A stretch of DNA of 64,000 bases from Parus major (Eukaryota; Chordata; Aves; Passeriformes; Paridae). The notes beneath the pieces were generated by a model, which was not told the origin of the DNA, searched no databases, and saw only the letters and a list, made by a program, of their open reading frames with translations. The DNA lies in NCBI RefSeq assembly GCF_001522545.3, contig NC_031769.1:72923756-72987755 (forward strand), written 5' to 3'. Positions 48,745 to 57,535 of this stretch are shown here, one piece after another (position 1 is the first letter of the stretch; every line of letters starts with the position of its first letter). Both the position numbers and the translations under genes were made by a program.

Positions 48745-48799
48745 AATTTATTTATTGGTCAAATAAAACAAAATAATTTATTTATTGGTCAAATTAAAC
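48745..48799. repeat. 30-bp tandem duplication
   Basis: Units beginning AATTTATTTATTGGTCAAAT at 48745 and 48775 repeat with a 30-bp period and near identity over 25 bases. Confidence 0.9.
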
Positions 48800-49287
48800 T
48801 TCTACTCAAAACAGCCGTCTTTAGTTCTACAAAATATAGGCTAGAAAGGCCTTCAAAGCAAAGAGTTTGGGAAGATAATTCACATTTGACCATGCTCAAA
48901 GAAGAATATGCTTCTAATTATGTCACTTAGCTCAATTTGAATATATGAACTTGAATTCAGTTCATTATGCTTGGACAACCAGAAGAAGAATTTTAGTTAA
49001 GAGCACTCATTAAAACCAAAAATTAATGTAATTCAACACAGTGGTAGTAAAGCCAGTAAAGCCAGTGTTGTGTACTTACAGATAATACTATGCAGAAGAA
49101 AAAGTGCATAAAACTTTATAGATGGCTACTGCCTATCAACCTCTACAACAAAGACTTTATATAATTATTGTTGAACTGCAGCCCCCTACAGTGCCTGGTA
49201 AGTCACCTAGGACATCTTTCAAAATAAGCTAATTTTCCACCCCTGCCCCAGGAAATAGTTTTGACTTAAAGGCCCTTTAGTGGTATT

Positions 49288-49333
49288 ATCAAAGATCAAT
49301 CAAAGTGATATAATCAAAGTGGAATAATCAAAG
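49288..49333 (+). other. Cluster of four ATCAAAG motifs
   Basis: ATCAAAG occurs at 49288, 49299, 49313 and 49327, with spacings of 11, 14 and 14 bases. The motif matches the core bound by TCF/LEF factors in animals. The regular 14-base spacing suggests a small tandem duplication, so the cluster may have no regulatory meaning. Confidence 0.3.
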
Positions 49334-51439
49334 ATCAATCTATTTGAGTATCAAGAGCAGTCTTTCTTTGGAAAAATATCTTACCTTTGGACAAACAGAG
49401 TTTTCTTTCAGAACTGTTGGAGTTGCAGAGAAGAAAATTCAGGTTTTAAGATACTAAAAATTATTAATAAACATATCTGGGTATATGAATAACAGTAGCA
49501 GCAGTTCCGATTTTGTTGAATCATAGATTGATAACCAGCTGCTACAGAAATGCAGCACAGTACCCTGGGAGGGTCAATCTTAATGACCTAAAGAAGACAA
49601 TGTCTAGCTCAGACTCCCATTTCTCTTGCTGGCATAGTGCTGTCACAAATATGGCCTCTGGCTGCCTCCCAAATAGAAAACTCCTCATAACAGCTTTCTG
49701 CTACAACATACACGGGAGTTTGTCAACATATTTTCAGTTTTAATTTTGAATAGAGATCAAGCATTCACTTCAAGCTGTATGCATGTAGAAGGGTTCTGTC
49801 AAATTTAGCTGTTGATTCAAGCATTGCAGGCTTGAAACTACAACCCACAAAGACTGGAAATAAAACATGTGAAGATAAAAAGAACTGTAAAATCTGTCCT
49901 ACAAAAAAAGACTATGAAAATATCCATGTCCTAAATTGCCAAAAACTAAGTACTTCTGCCATCTGACAGCACTCCTGGAGCTCTTATAAAAACATAATTG
50001 TACCAGATGTAAAGCAGATGAAATATGTATTTTCATCAATTTAACAAAATAGAGAATAAAAATGTAATAGGTTTTACTCATTTTTTTCATAGCATTGATC
50101 AAAGCCAGTAACTACTTGCCAAAAAAAGAGAACAAGACAGACGATTTTGTTCTTTCTATGCACTTTTTTCACATTAACGAATATTTCTGCATATCTCTTT
50201 TCAATTTTCATGAAATTACATTAATTCAGATTATACTATGGCCTTACTACAAACATCTAGAAAATCAAGATCCATTTTTGTAGTTAATATAGTTAATTTT
50301 GGGGGTTTGCTTTTGTTCTTTTTTCATTCCAGTGCTTACCATGAAAAATGATTGTGGCTTTTCTTCTGGTTCTGGGATGACATTGTGGCTAGTTGCTCTT
50401 AGTCTTGTATTTGTTTCTTTGCTACCTATAAAATTCAGATAGCTTCATTCTGAAACTTATTTTGATCCTGAAAGTGAAGGAGAAGGCAGAGATATTTAGT
50501 AAAAGGAGTGCTATGGAGTTGAATCTTATAGTCACATGCAAAAATATTCTCAGATGAGTGTGGTAAATTCCAGCTGGGTCTCTCAAGTACCACCTTTTCT
50601 CTCAATGCTGTTGACTGAATCTAAAGTCCAGTTGGCCACATACATGCATAGCAAACGTGTATCACCAGATGCTAATAGTCTGTTCAACAGCCTGTTCAAA
50701 AGAAAGTAAGATGCAAGGGAAATTAATTAGAGAAATAGAACAGCCTATGAAGCCTAGAAGAAGATCATAAATAGCTATAGTAACAGGAAGAGAAAAAATC
50801 TTTAACCAAGAAGTCCTGTAAAAACTAAAAGATTGAAGAAACCTTAATAACTTCTTTCTATCCTTCTTTCATTCTAAGCTGCTTGCTAGCAGAACAAACA
50901 TCATTATCAATAAAATATGGTTTGAAGAATAAATCCTGGTGTGGTTATCATATTATACCCTGTTAATTTTGAGTAGCAAAAAGAATCACTGCAATTAAAA
51001 AGACATATACATGCTTGTAGCTCCTTGGACATGGACACAAAGACTCATAATGCTGAAACAGTTGCTATGCTTTTGAAGCCAACAGCAGCCAAGCATAGAA
51101 GTTTTAGTAAAAACTCTTATGAATTGCACTTCACAACTTGTTGGAGAGAATATTATAGGAATATAAAAGTGTTCTATGGCAATAAAATGTCAAATTTCAC
51201 CCCAGATACTAGGGAACATATGTACCACATGCACAAGTAACAGAAAAACAAAGGAGTTTAGGCCTTCCTCAGAGCTATAATCACAGTGGTTAGCACAGAG
51301 AATATATGCTAGGAAAAAAAAAAGGTAGCTTTTAGGGGGAAAATTTATTAATCAAATACAAAGGGGTACCAAGAAACAAGTCATCACAGAGGACAAAAAT
51401 ACACCAAAAAAACCCTCCAAATCAACTAAAAAAACTAAG

Positions 51440-51445
51440 GAGAAG
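51440..51445. repeat. Target-site duplication, left copy (GAGAAG)
   Basis: GAGAAG lies directly before the left LTR and is repeated exactly after the right LTR at 54879-54884. Six-base duplications are typical of integrases of alpha- and betaretrovirus-like (ERVK-type) elements. Confidence 0.92.
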
Positions 51446-51724
51446 TGTTACTGCTGAAGATCAATAGATCACGCGGACACAGGTTGAGGTATGGTGCAGA
51501 AAGAGCAGAGTTTATTTTTCCTCCCAGGATTTATAGGCTTGTGACCATGGCCAGGGATTGGATGGTCAGGATAACACTTTCTCACTGCACTGGCCATAAG
51601 AAATGCCCATCAGAAGACGTGTAACAGAAAGAATGTACACATATCTCTGTTTACAGTTACTGTCCTGGGAAAGTCTTTAGAAAACCATGTCAGCAAGCTC
51701 AGAAGCTGAGCTTTCAGGGCGACA
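51446..51724 (-). mobile_element. Provirus 3' LTR (279 bp)
   Basis: Left LTR on the plus strand, which is the 3' LTR of the minus-strand provirus. It carries AATAAA (minus) at 51511-51516 and a TATA-like CTATAAATCC (minus) at 51528-51537. It is identical to the other LTR except for about 9 substitutions and one base of length. Confidence 0.93.
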
Positions 51725-51736
51725 TCTCACCCTTTT
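51725..51736 (-). other. Polypurine tract next to the 3' LTR
   Basis: Minus-strand AAAAGGGTGAGA immediately precedes the 3' LTR start. It is the expected primer for plus-strand DNA synthesis; one T interrupts the purines. Confidence 0.75.
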
Positions 51737-51840
51737 AGGTTTAACAAAAAGAAATGAAAAAAGAAAAATGAACAAAGAAACTAACAACATTATAAACAAT
51801 CAAAAAATAAATAATATGAAAATACAATACTCCATACAAT

Positions 51841-51886
51841 CAGAAGGCTGTAATTTCAGGGTGATATCTCACCCTTTCGTTATTAC
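51841..51886 (-). repeat. Second polypurine tract/LTR-edge copy
   Basis: Plus-strand CAGAAGGCTGTAATTTCAGG followed by GTGATATCTCACCCTTTCG parallels CAGAAGCTGAGCTTTCAGGG and CGACATCTCACCCTTTTAG at 51700-51738, the true LTR/polypurine junction. About 80% of positions agree. Only about 25 bases of LTR edge are present. Confidence 0.75.
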
Positions 51887-51949
51887 AAAAAAACAAAAAA
51901 CAAAAAAATCAGAAAAACAACAAAACCCCAAAAAATAAATGAAAAAAAT

Positions 51950-52090
51950 GTCCAACATCAACAACACCTGCTTGTGGATGGTTCTCAATTTGGTCACAGA
52001 AGCAGAATCCATGGCCAAATTGAAAGGTGCCTGGGAAAACTTATGAAATGCTATGACAGCAGTCTGTGATTCCATCAACTGGGCTGATCC
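51950..52090 (-). pseudogene. pol: RNase H remnant (pol)
   Basis: Minus-strand frame with ESQTAVIAFHKFSQAPFNLAMDSASV near residues 3-28 (shown here only as the SQAPFNLAMDSASV core). The Asp of MDSA (codon 52007-52009) and the upstream Glu of ESQ fit two catalytic carboxylates of retroviral RNase H, which degrades the RNA strand of RNA-DNA hybrids. After about residue 40 similarity ends and no integrase zinc-binding or catalytic block follows before the LTR. Confidence 0.75.
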
Positions 52091-52179
52091 AGCCTCATGA
52101 CTCTCTAAAAAAAACCTAAAAACAAACCAGCGACATCAATGGAAAAATTAATGTAATAAACTTGAGGAGCAAAAACTGC

Positions 52180-52784
52180 TCACAGAACCTCCTCCAGCAT
52201 CCACTGTGCCAGTGGGTCAGTGTCAGAGGTGACTTTAAAATCAGAGTCCCCCTTTAATAGACCAAACAAGGGAGACAGTTCTGTCGTGGTCAGTCCATAT
52301 AAGGACACAACCATGTAAAAGTCCATTAATATTTGGACATCATTCATGCAGTGTCTGCACTGAATGCAAAAATGATAATTGCACCTCCAAATGTGGGACT
52401 GTTTGTCCCAAAATAATTTTTGACCCTCAAATAATTTCAAGGAGGTTGTTTCTGGAGTCACTTGCAGCTCCAGAGAGGGCTAGAGCCCCATATCATCGGC
52501 AAATGCCGGCAAATTTTGCACGCCTTATGGCAAAATCTCCATTGATATCTCTGTGTGGGCTCAGGATTAATGATAGCTGGCACCAGAAAGGCAAATTTCA
52601 GTCTGTCATCGGGATGCAAAGGAATTGTAAAAGAACTGTAAAAATGTAAAGAACAATTGTATGTAAATGTAAAAATTGTAAAGAACAATCCTTCAGATCC
52701 ACGATGAGGACTAGCCAATCAACAGGAAACATGGCATGTGAAGGCATGCTAGCCTGCATCATCCCCATGCTTTCCACCATAGCA
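52180..52784 (-). pseudogene. pol: Reverse transcriptase remnant (pol), internally deleted
   Basis: Minus-strand pieces in three frames: fingers segment MPSHAMFPVDWLVLIVDLKD (about 52688-52747), where Asp in VDLKD is the first catalytic aspartate; then IPLHPDDRLKFAFLVP (about 52580-52627) and RYQW a little further on; then Phe-Ala-Asp-Asp at 52492-52503, the catalytic Asp pair, in another frame and followed soon by a stop; then thumb sequence with LTTTELSPLFGLLKGDSD at about 52235-52290. The spacing between the RYQW block and the Asp pair is much shorter than in intact enzymes, so part of the palm has been deleted. A local expansion interrupts the first two blocks. No activity is expected. 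Confidence 0.85.
52622..52690. repeat. Local tandem expansion inside the RT remnant
   Basis: The plus-strand unit TGTAAA(A)GAAC occurs at 52626, 52645 and 52677, linked by ATGTAAATG-type spacers. The unit covers the codons between the first catalytic aspartate and the following IPLHP block, and its repetition inserts about 50 bases that break the frame. Confidence 0.8.
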
Positions 52785-53084
52785 TTAACTTTCTGGAGGT
52801 ATTACAGCAACCCCCATTTCCCAGACTTCTTCTTGATACAGAAAACAGGAATGTCCCAGGGATAGGTCGAAACTGCAGATCACAGATTGTCCTTGCATCA
52901 AGTCACGGATGGTGACTAGTCTATCATGAGAGAAGACAACAGAAAATGTTGAACAAAAAGTCAGTCTCAAGTTCCTATTTGTGTTGAATGTGTCAGCATC
53001 GGGTCCATCAGCAAACTTGACAATCGTGATGTCCATGCCAGTGTCAAAACCCACGGAAGCTAATCTCTGACAGCATCTCACCAA
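52785..53084 (-). pseudogene. pro: Retroviral aspartic protease remnant
   Basis: Minus-strand frame with VGFDTGMDITIVKFAD at residues 11-26; the Asp-Thr-Gly triplet (codons at 53037-53045) is the signature of retroviral proteases, which work as dimers with one such Asp per subunit to cut the polyproteins. It lies in a different frame from the dUTPase, so a frameshift separates them. The second half of the frame shows no clear protease flap or Gly-Arg-Asp block but leads to an IPPES end just before polymerase sequence. Expected to be non-functional. Confidence 0.75.
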
Positions 53085-53126
53085 GGGTGGACAGGGTGCA
53101 GACCCGTTCAGGATGATCCCTGCCTG

Positions 53127-53420
53127 TCAGAACAGCAGTCCAGAGACCCAGGGAGGTCCAGGGAACCCGAAGCCACCATCTCCTCGCAGCTGGATCCCAG
53201 CTCTGCAAACACAAAACTCAAAAGGCACAAGGTGAGCAAATCCAGGTCCCACAGGGATAGGAACAGTGTCCCCCAGGTGAGCAATGGTGCCTTGGGCAGT
53301 GACATTCAAAAACGCCACAAGAAGAGCACTCAAGCCCTCACCCACCGGATTAAAGCATTTGGAAGCACATGGAATGCCTGATACACTCAGCTGCACAGTC
53401 ATTTTACAGGAGGACAAAGT
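53127..53420 (-). pseudogene. pro: Retroviral dUTPase remnant
   Basis: dUTPase hydrolyses dUTP and limits uracil misincorporation; betaretrovirus-type elements encode it at the start of the pro frame. Seen here: an ALLVAFLNVTAQG segment at the place of the serine-rich phosphate-binding motif, but with that motif's key residues changed; IPVGPGFAHLVPFE (about 53207-53252), a version of the fourth conserved motif; and RGDGGFGFPGPP (53151-53186), close to the glycine-rich C-terminal motif. The motif that normally holds the catalytic Asp-Tyr is missing, so a deletion has removed the active site. The frame ends at a stop at 53127-53129 before the protease. Confidence 0.7.
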
Positions 53421-53892
53421 CCACAGGCCAGCCGAAGAGGCTCCAGCAGCCTGGGACCCCTGGCCAGTCAAGGCCACCGGCTCTTCCCCCGCGGCAAAAC
53501 CACCCGAGCCAGTGATAAACACCTCAGGCCCTTGCTCTGCCACCGCCGCAGGAGGCGACGAGGGAGGGCTGGCTCCAGCCGCAGGCTCGGGTGATGCCTG
53601 CGAACCCGAGGTGGGGGGGTTAGGAAGCATTTCGGCACAGCCCTTCAGCGCCGGGAAGGACCGGGGCGCCGGTACAGGCACAGCCTGAGAAGCCGCGGCA
53701 CCGTCCTGCTCCACTGCCAGGGAACAGCCCGGTCTTGCAGGGGGAAAAAGCGGCAGCGTGGGGTCGGCAGAACCCGGCCCGGTGTCCGCAGCACTCGCAG
53801 AACCCGCCCCCACGCCACACAAATCCGGAGCTGGGGGGGGCAGCGTGCGCGGCTGCCGGCGCGGAGCCCGGGCCCGGCCCGTCCCCCACCGC
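53421..53892 (-). pseudogene. gag: Pro/Ala/Ser-rich gag-derived region
   Basis: Minus-strand frame of about 157 codons between the gap and the dUTPase remnant, dominated by Pro, Ala, Gly and Ser (for example PRTLPPPAPD and PEPAAGASPPSSPP). Such low-complexity segments lie between matrix and capsid in several retroviral Gag proteins. No capsid major-homology region and no Cys-His zinc knuckle is visible, so capsid and nucleocapsid were deleted or lie in the gap. The composition is strikingly GC-rich compared with the rest of the window. Confidence 0.5.
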
Positions 53893-54370
53893 NNNNNNNN
53901 NNNNNNNNNNNNNNNNNNNNNNNNNNNNNNNNNNNNNNNNNNNNNNNNNNNNNNNNNNNNNNNNNNNNNNNNNNNNNNNNNNNNNNNNNNNNNNNNNNNN
54001 NNNNNNNNNNNNNNNNNNNNNNNNNNNNNNNNNNNNNNNNNNNNNNNNNNNNNNNNNNNNNNNNNNNNNNNNNNNNNNNNNNNNNNNNNNNNNNNNNNNN
54101 NNNNNNNNNNNNNNNNNNNNNNNNNNNNNNNNNNNNNNNNNNNNNNNNNNNNNNNNNNNNNNNNNNNNNNNNNNNNNNNNNNNNNNNNNNNNNNNNNNNN
54201 NNNNNNNNNNNNNNNNNNNNNNNNNNNNNNNNNNNNNNNNNNNNNNNNNNNNNNNNNNNNNNNNNNNNNNNNNNNNNNNNNNNNNNNNNNNNNNNNNNNN
54301 NNNNNNNNNNNNNNNNNNNNNNNNNNNNNNNNNNNNNNNNNNNNNNNNNNNNNNNNNNNNNNNNNNNNNN
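53893..54370. other. Assembly gap (478 N) inside gag
   Basis: Run of N in the gag region. The left flank is extremely GC-rich, which may explain the failure to sequence through. True length is unknown. Confidence 0.97.
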
Positions 54371-54545
54371 CTGACTGCGAAAAAATCGCTTCAACCACAG
54401 GGAAAAACCCCTCAGTTCTCCCATACTCACACAATTGCTGGAAGTCAGCATACGAAACATCAATCCCCCTCTGATCAGACATCGCATGCCATATCTCCAG
54501 AACCAGGCCCTCCGTAAGAGAAAGCCCAAAACCATCCATTGCCAC
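54371..54545 (-). pseudogene. gag: gag start, matrix-like segment (cut by gap)
   Basis: First open frame after the primer site, starting at ATG 54537-54539 or an upstream in-frame GTG at 54543-54545, and open for 58 codons until the assembly gap. It has a helical, leucine-rich character with LTEGLVLEIWHAMSDQRG and FQQLCEYGRTEGFFP, resembling the short alpha-helical matrix domain of retroviral Gag, which directs membrane targeting and assembly. Position relative to the LTR and primer site supports the call more than similarity does. The continuation is hidden by the gap. The frame carried through the N run should not be read as one protein. Confidence 0.6.
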
Positions 54546-54579
54546 AGGCTAGACAGTACCCTGTAACACACGTGCAAGA

Positions 54580-54596
54580 CACGTCGGGGTTCACCA
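54580..54596 (-). other. Primer-binding site, tRNA-Trp-like
   Basis: Minus-strand TGGTGAACCCCGACGTG begins two bases after the 5' LTR end. It matches the complement of the 3' end of tRNA-Trp, the primer of avian alpharetroviruses, apart from one extra A. This both orients the provirus and hints at its primer class. Confidence 0.8.
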
Positions 54597-54664
54597 GATG
54601 TTACCGCTGAAGATCAATAGATCACGCGGACACAGGTCGAGGTGTGGTGCAGAAAAGAGCAGAG

Positions 54665-54670
54665 TTTATT
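54665..54670 (-). terminator. LTR polyadenylation signal AATAAA
   Basis: Exact AATAAA on the minus strand. Its closeness to the TATA box implies the signal lies at about or just before the cap site, with a very short R region. The same hexamer is conserved in the other LTR. Confidence 0.7.
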
Positions 54671-54680
54671 TTCCTTCCCA

Positions 54681-54690
54681 GGATTTATAG
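54681..54690 (-). promoter_or_regulatory. LTR TATA box
   Basis: Minus-strand CTATAAATCC, 11 bases before the AATAAA. This is the expected core promoter of the provirus; whether it is still active is unknown. Confidence 0.7.
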
Positions 54691-54878
54691 GCTTGTGACC
54701 ATGGCCAGGGATTGGATTGTCAGGATAACACTTTCTCACTGCACTGGCCATAAGAAATGCCCATCAGAAGACGTGTAACAGAAAGAATGCACACATATCT
54801 ATGTTTACAGTTACTGTCCTGGGAAAGTCCTTAGAAAACCATGTCAGCAAGCTCAGAAGCTGAGCTTTCAGGGCGACA

Positions 54879-54884
54879 GAGAAG
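54879..54884. repeat. Target-site duplication, right copy (GAGAAG)
   Basis: Exact partner of 51440-51445. Confidence 0.92.
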
Positions 54885-56524
54885 CAAGATGGCAGATGGA
54901 ATATTGCAAAAATATCTGTACTAAATTAAGTATGCAAACTCAAATTTGAATCTTGAAACTTTTGTCATGATTTGTCTCAAGTCAGAGTGTATATGAAACA
55001 GGGTATGGTAAAAAGGTAAAATGAAAGAAAGATATCATATTTGAAGGAATTCTTAATAAATTCAAAGAAAAACTAGTGGAAGAAATAGGAGTGGTCTGTA
55101 ACTTCTAGCTATGGTGACCATATTTAATCTGTAGAGCAATCTAAGTATGACTGGAGAATGCAAAATGTGGAAATTCTTCTAAAAGACCATTTCCAAAACC
55201 CAAAATGAGTAACACTGATGCATGTGTGAGGCAAGTTAGTAGAAACTGCAAGAAAAATATAATTAGTGGACCCTTGTATAAATATGACAACTTGAGGAAC
55301 AGTCCACATGATTTCTATGCAGGACAGCCCTGAAGTTCTTTAGTTGAATCTCCTGCTCATCAGCTATGAGGTCAGACCAGGGAATTCAGTCAGTGAGTAC
55401 ATGGATGAGGTAGGATCATTTGATATAATCTTTGATTTAAAGGAAAAATTTAGCAAGTTCATTTATCAGTTTTATTATAAGGAAAGAGCCATAAGAGGAA
55501 AGATCTTGCAGAGGGTAAGTAATTAGTTCAGAGCTTGATTTGGATAGTACAAGCAAATGGTTGATTTTTTAAAAAGGGTGTTTACAGAGATCTGTGTCAC
55601 AACCAATGCTTATATTAAAAGTTTGTATGAATCACATGGTAAAGAATACAAGGGGTGAAGTGATGCTGATGGTCTCAAATTATTCAGTTTGTTAATATGA
55701 GAGCTAAGAGTAGGTGCAGACAGACTTTCAGAGGATCCTTCTTTTTGAGGGCTGGTACCTGCTACACTGAAAATGGGATGTAATGAACAGCTTTCTCCAC
55801 TTTCTGTACCTTCTCTTATGTCTTTCTAAAAGAAATTATGCTGCAAAAGTGACAAAAAAGAGGAAAGTTCTTGATTTCTAGTTTTCCTGAGCATAAGACA
55901 AGGTAACAACAGAGACCAAAAAGATCTAACTTATTTGGAGGAGAATAGGTATTATGACAAAATAAAAAGTTCTTACCTTTCAAGCCTGAATTAATCTCTC
56001 TAAAATTATTACTCAATGAGCTATAATGCAACTCTGTGAAAGATTTACTTTGCAACTTATTTCAAGCCTAATGACCATTCTGTTCTGAATTAGCCAGAGG
56101 AGGTAAAAGGTTCATTACTTTCTGGTTTGCAGGAGAGCATTTTCTAAGTCTTCTTATTTGTTACCATTGCTACTAGGTTCTCTAAACTTCATATTTACTT
56201 CATAAAAAAAACACCACTCAGAAAAAAGGCATAGAAAATTTGCCTATGTATGTCCCTTTTTGTGACAGTTAACCTCTCATTCTGCAAAGGGAAAGACCAA
56301 TCAAGTTGATTCATGCACTGATAAAAGAGAATTACATAGTCCATGCATTTGTTCCTTGTGCATGACCCAGCTCATCTGGTTTCTTCCTTCCTTTTGCATG
56401 GAAAAAGGTGTTGAGTAAGTAAAAATGAGGCAATAGTGACTGTACTAAGGCAATCTGCAACAGAAGTGGCAACTTCTGCATGGAAAGAACTTTGATTTTT
56501 TGATTGTTTTTTTTTCCCCAACAA
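54885..56524. other. AT-rich non-coding stretch, nothing recognised
   Basis: No frame above about 79 codons and no repeat family recognised between the provirus and the next probable repeat. Confidence 0.55.
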
Positions 56525-56930
56525 GATCTCAGGGCCCTATGGTGACTAACAAGCTTTGCTGTCTGTGTCTGTTCTCCCCTTCATCCTCCCTTCAGTGCTG
56601 CCCATGGGCCCAGGAGTCCGTTTCTGCTCAGCCTGAGGACTGAACTCTGTCATAGGTGTGCCTGACTCTGGCCAGTTTCCAAACTGTTGTTTGGATTTCC
56701 TGGATTGACCCAGGATGTGGCTTCTTCATTTGATACTCACTGGACTCTTGATGGGATCTGCTGCTGTCACTGACCTACTCTCAAGCTCAAGTGCTCTGGG
56801 ATAGTTCAGGGACTGTCTTGCCTGTGCTGGGAACAGCCTGGCTCCCAGCACACTTTCCAGTAGCAATTCTCACAGCTGCCTGGCACAAATAATGGTACTT
56901 TCTTTTTCCAACTTCCTAAGACACTTAACT
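56525..56930 (+). mobile_element. Probable degraded LTR-type repeat
   Basis: A sharply bounded G+C-richer block with LTR-like texture: CTGCCCATGGGCCCAGGAGT (56598), CTCAGCCTGAGGACTGAACT (56627), GGAACAGCCTGGCTCCCAGC (56830), then CTGCCTGGCACAAATAATGG followed by a pyrimidine-rich CTTTCTTTTTCC, which looks like a decayed polyadenylation signal and U5. I believe I recognise it as a bird repeat, but the ends are not clear and unique sequence cannot be excluded. Confidence 0.4.
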
Positions 56931-57535
56931 TGCTAAAAATAACTTAAGGAAAAAAAAAAAAAGGAAGCTCTAAAACGGTAGGTTACATTTCCTCTGCCTG
57001 CTAGCAGTTCTTCTAGGATCAAAATGGTCACTGGTTCCTTTCCTGTTGACAGATAGCCCTTTGAAATTTATCACTTCTTATACTGGTTTAGTTTAATCCT
57101 TCATCTCCTAAAGGAGGCCATTAAATGAACTCCCACTAGCAGAGGACTATATGCTCTCTATCAATAGAACTCTTATTAGAGCAAGAGGCATATACACAAA
57201 AAAGAATTGTATTTATGCAAATAAAAATAGTCCTAAAACAGAAACAGTCTTATGGCTGAATGAGTCCCATTAATGGCAATCAAAAGCAATCAGGTAATGT
57301 ATTGTCTTTTAGCTCTATTATAAAGATACTTACATTTGAGGATCCAATAGGTGTTAGATGATTCTAGCAGAGTCCTGCTACTTTAAGGTCTCCTGTCCAA
57401 CACCAAGATTACTTGTGCTATTTATAATTAAGTTGTTCTTCCCCTTCTTTCAGTGTAAAAGAAACTGCCCAGTTCCACCTTGTTTGCTTCCAACGTATCA
57501 TTATCATTTTCGCAGCCTTAATTTTGAGCAGTTAT
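56931..57535. other. Non-coding stretch, nothing recognised
   Basis: Contains an A run at 56948-56962. No feature supported. Confidence 0.5.

Larger units (their letters stand above)
47793..51439. other. AT-rich non-coding stretch
   Basis: No gene recognised; frames reach only about 76 codons. Contains the 30-bp tandem duplication at 48745 and the ATCAAAG cluster at 49288, listed separately. Confidence 0.5.
51446..54878 (-). mobile_element. Defective ERVK-like provirus, minus strand, 3.4 kb
   Basis: Two LTRs of 279-280 bp with TG...CA ends, an exact 6-bp target duplication, a tRNA-Trp-like primer site next to the right LTR and a polypurine tract next to the left LTR fix the orientation as minus. 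Between them, in minus-strand order, are a matrix-like gag start, a 478-base gap, a Pro/Ala-rich region, dUTPase, protease, reverse-transcriptase and RNase H remnants. Capsid and nucleocapsid are not seen (they might be partly in the gap); integrase and env are absent. A dUTPase fused between gag and protease is a betaretrovirus-type arrangement. Frames are broken, so the element cannot be autonomous. The two LTRs differ by about 9 substitutions and 1 indel. At 3.4 kb it is well under half of a full avian provirus. Confidence 0.93.
54599..54878 (-). mobile_element. Provirus 5' LTR (280 bp)
   Basis: Right LTR on the plus strand, which is the 5' LTR in viral sense. It begins (minus) TGTCGCCCTGAAAGCTCAGC and ends CAGCGGTAACA. 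U3 occupies most of it; R and U5 together are short, roughly 65-90 bases. Confidence 0.93.

Noticed and set aside
53127..54545. A 472-codon minus-strand open frame as an intact gene
   Set aside because: A third of it is the 478-N gap. The real parts are a matrix-like segment, a low-complexity region and a broken dUTPase; reading it as one protein would be false.
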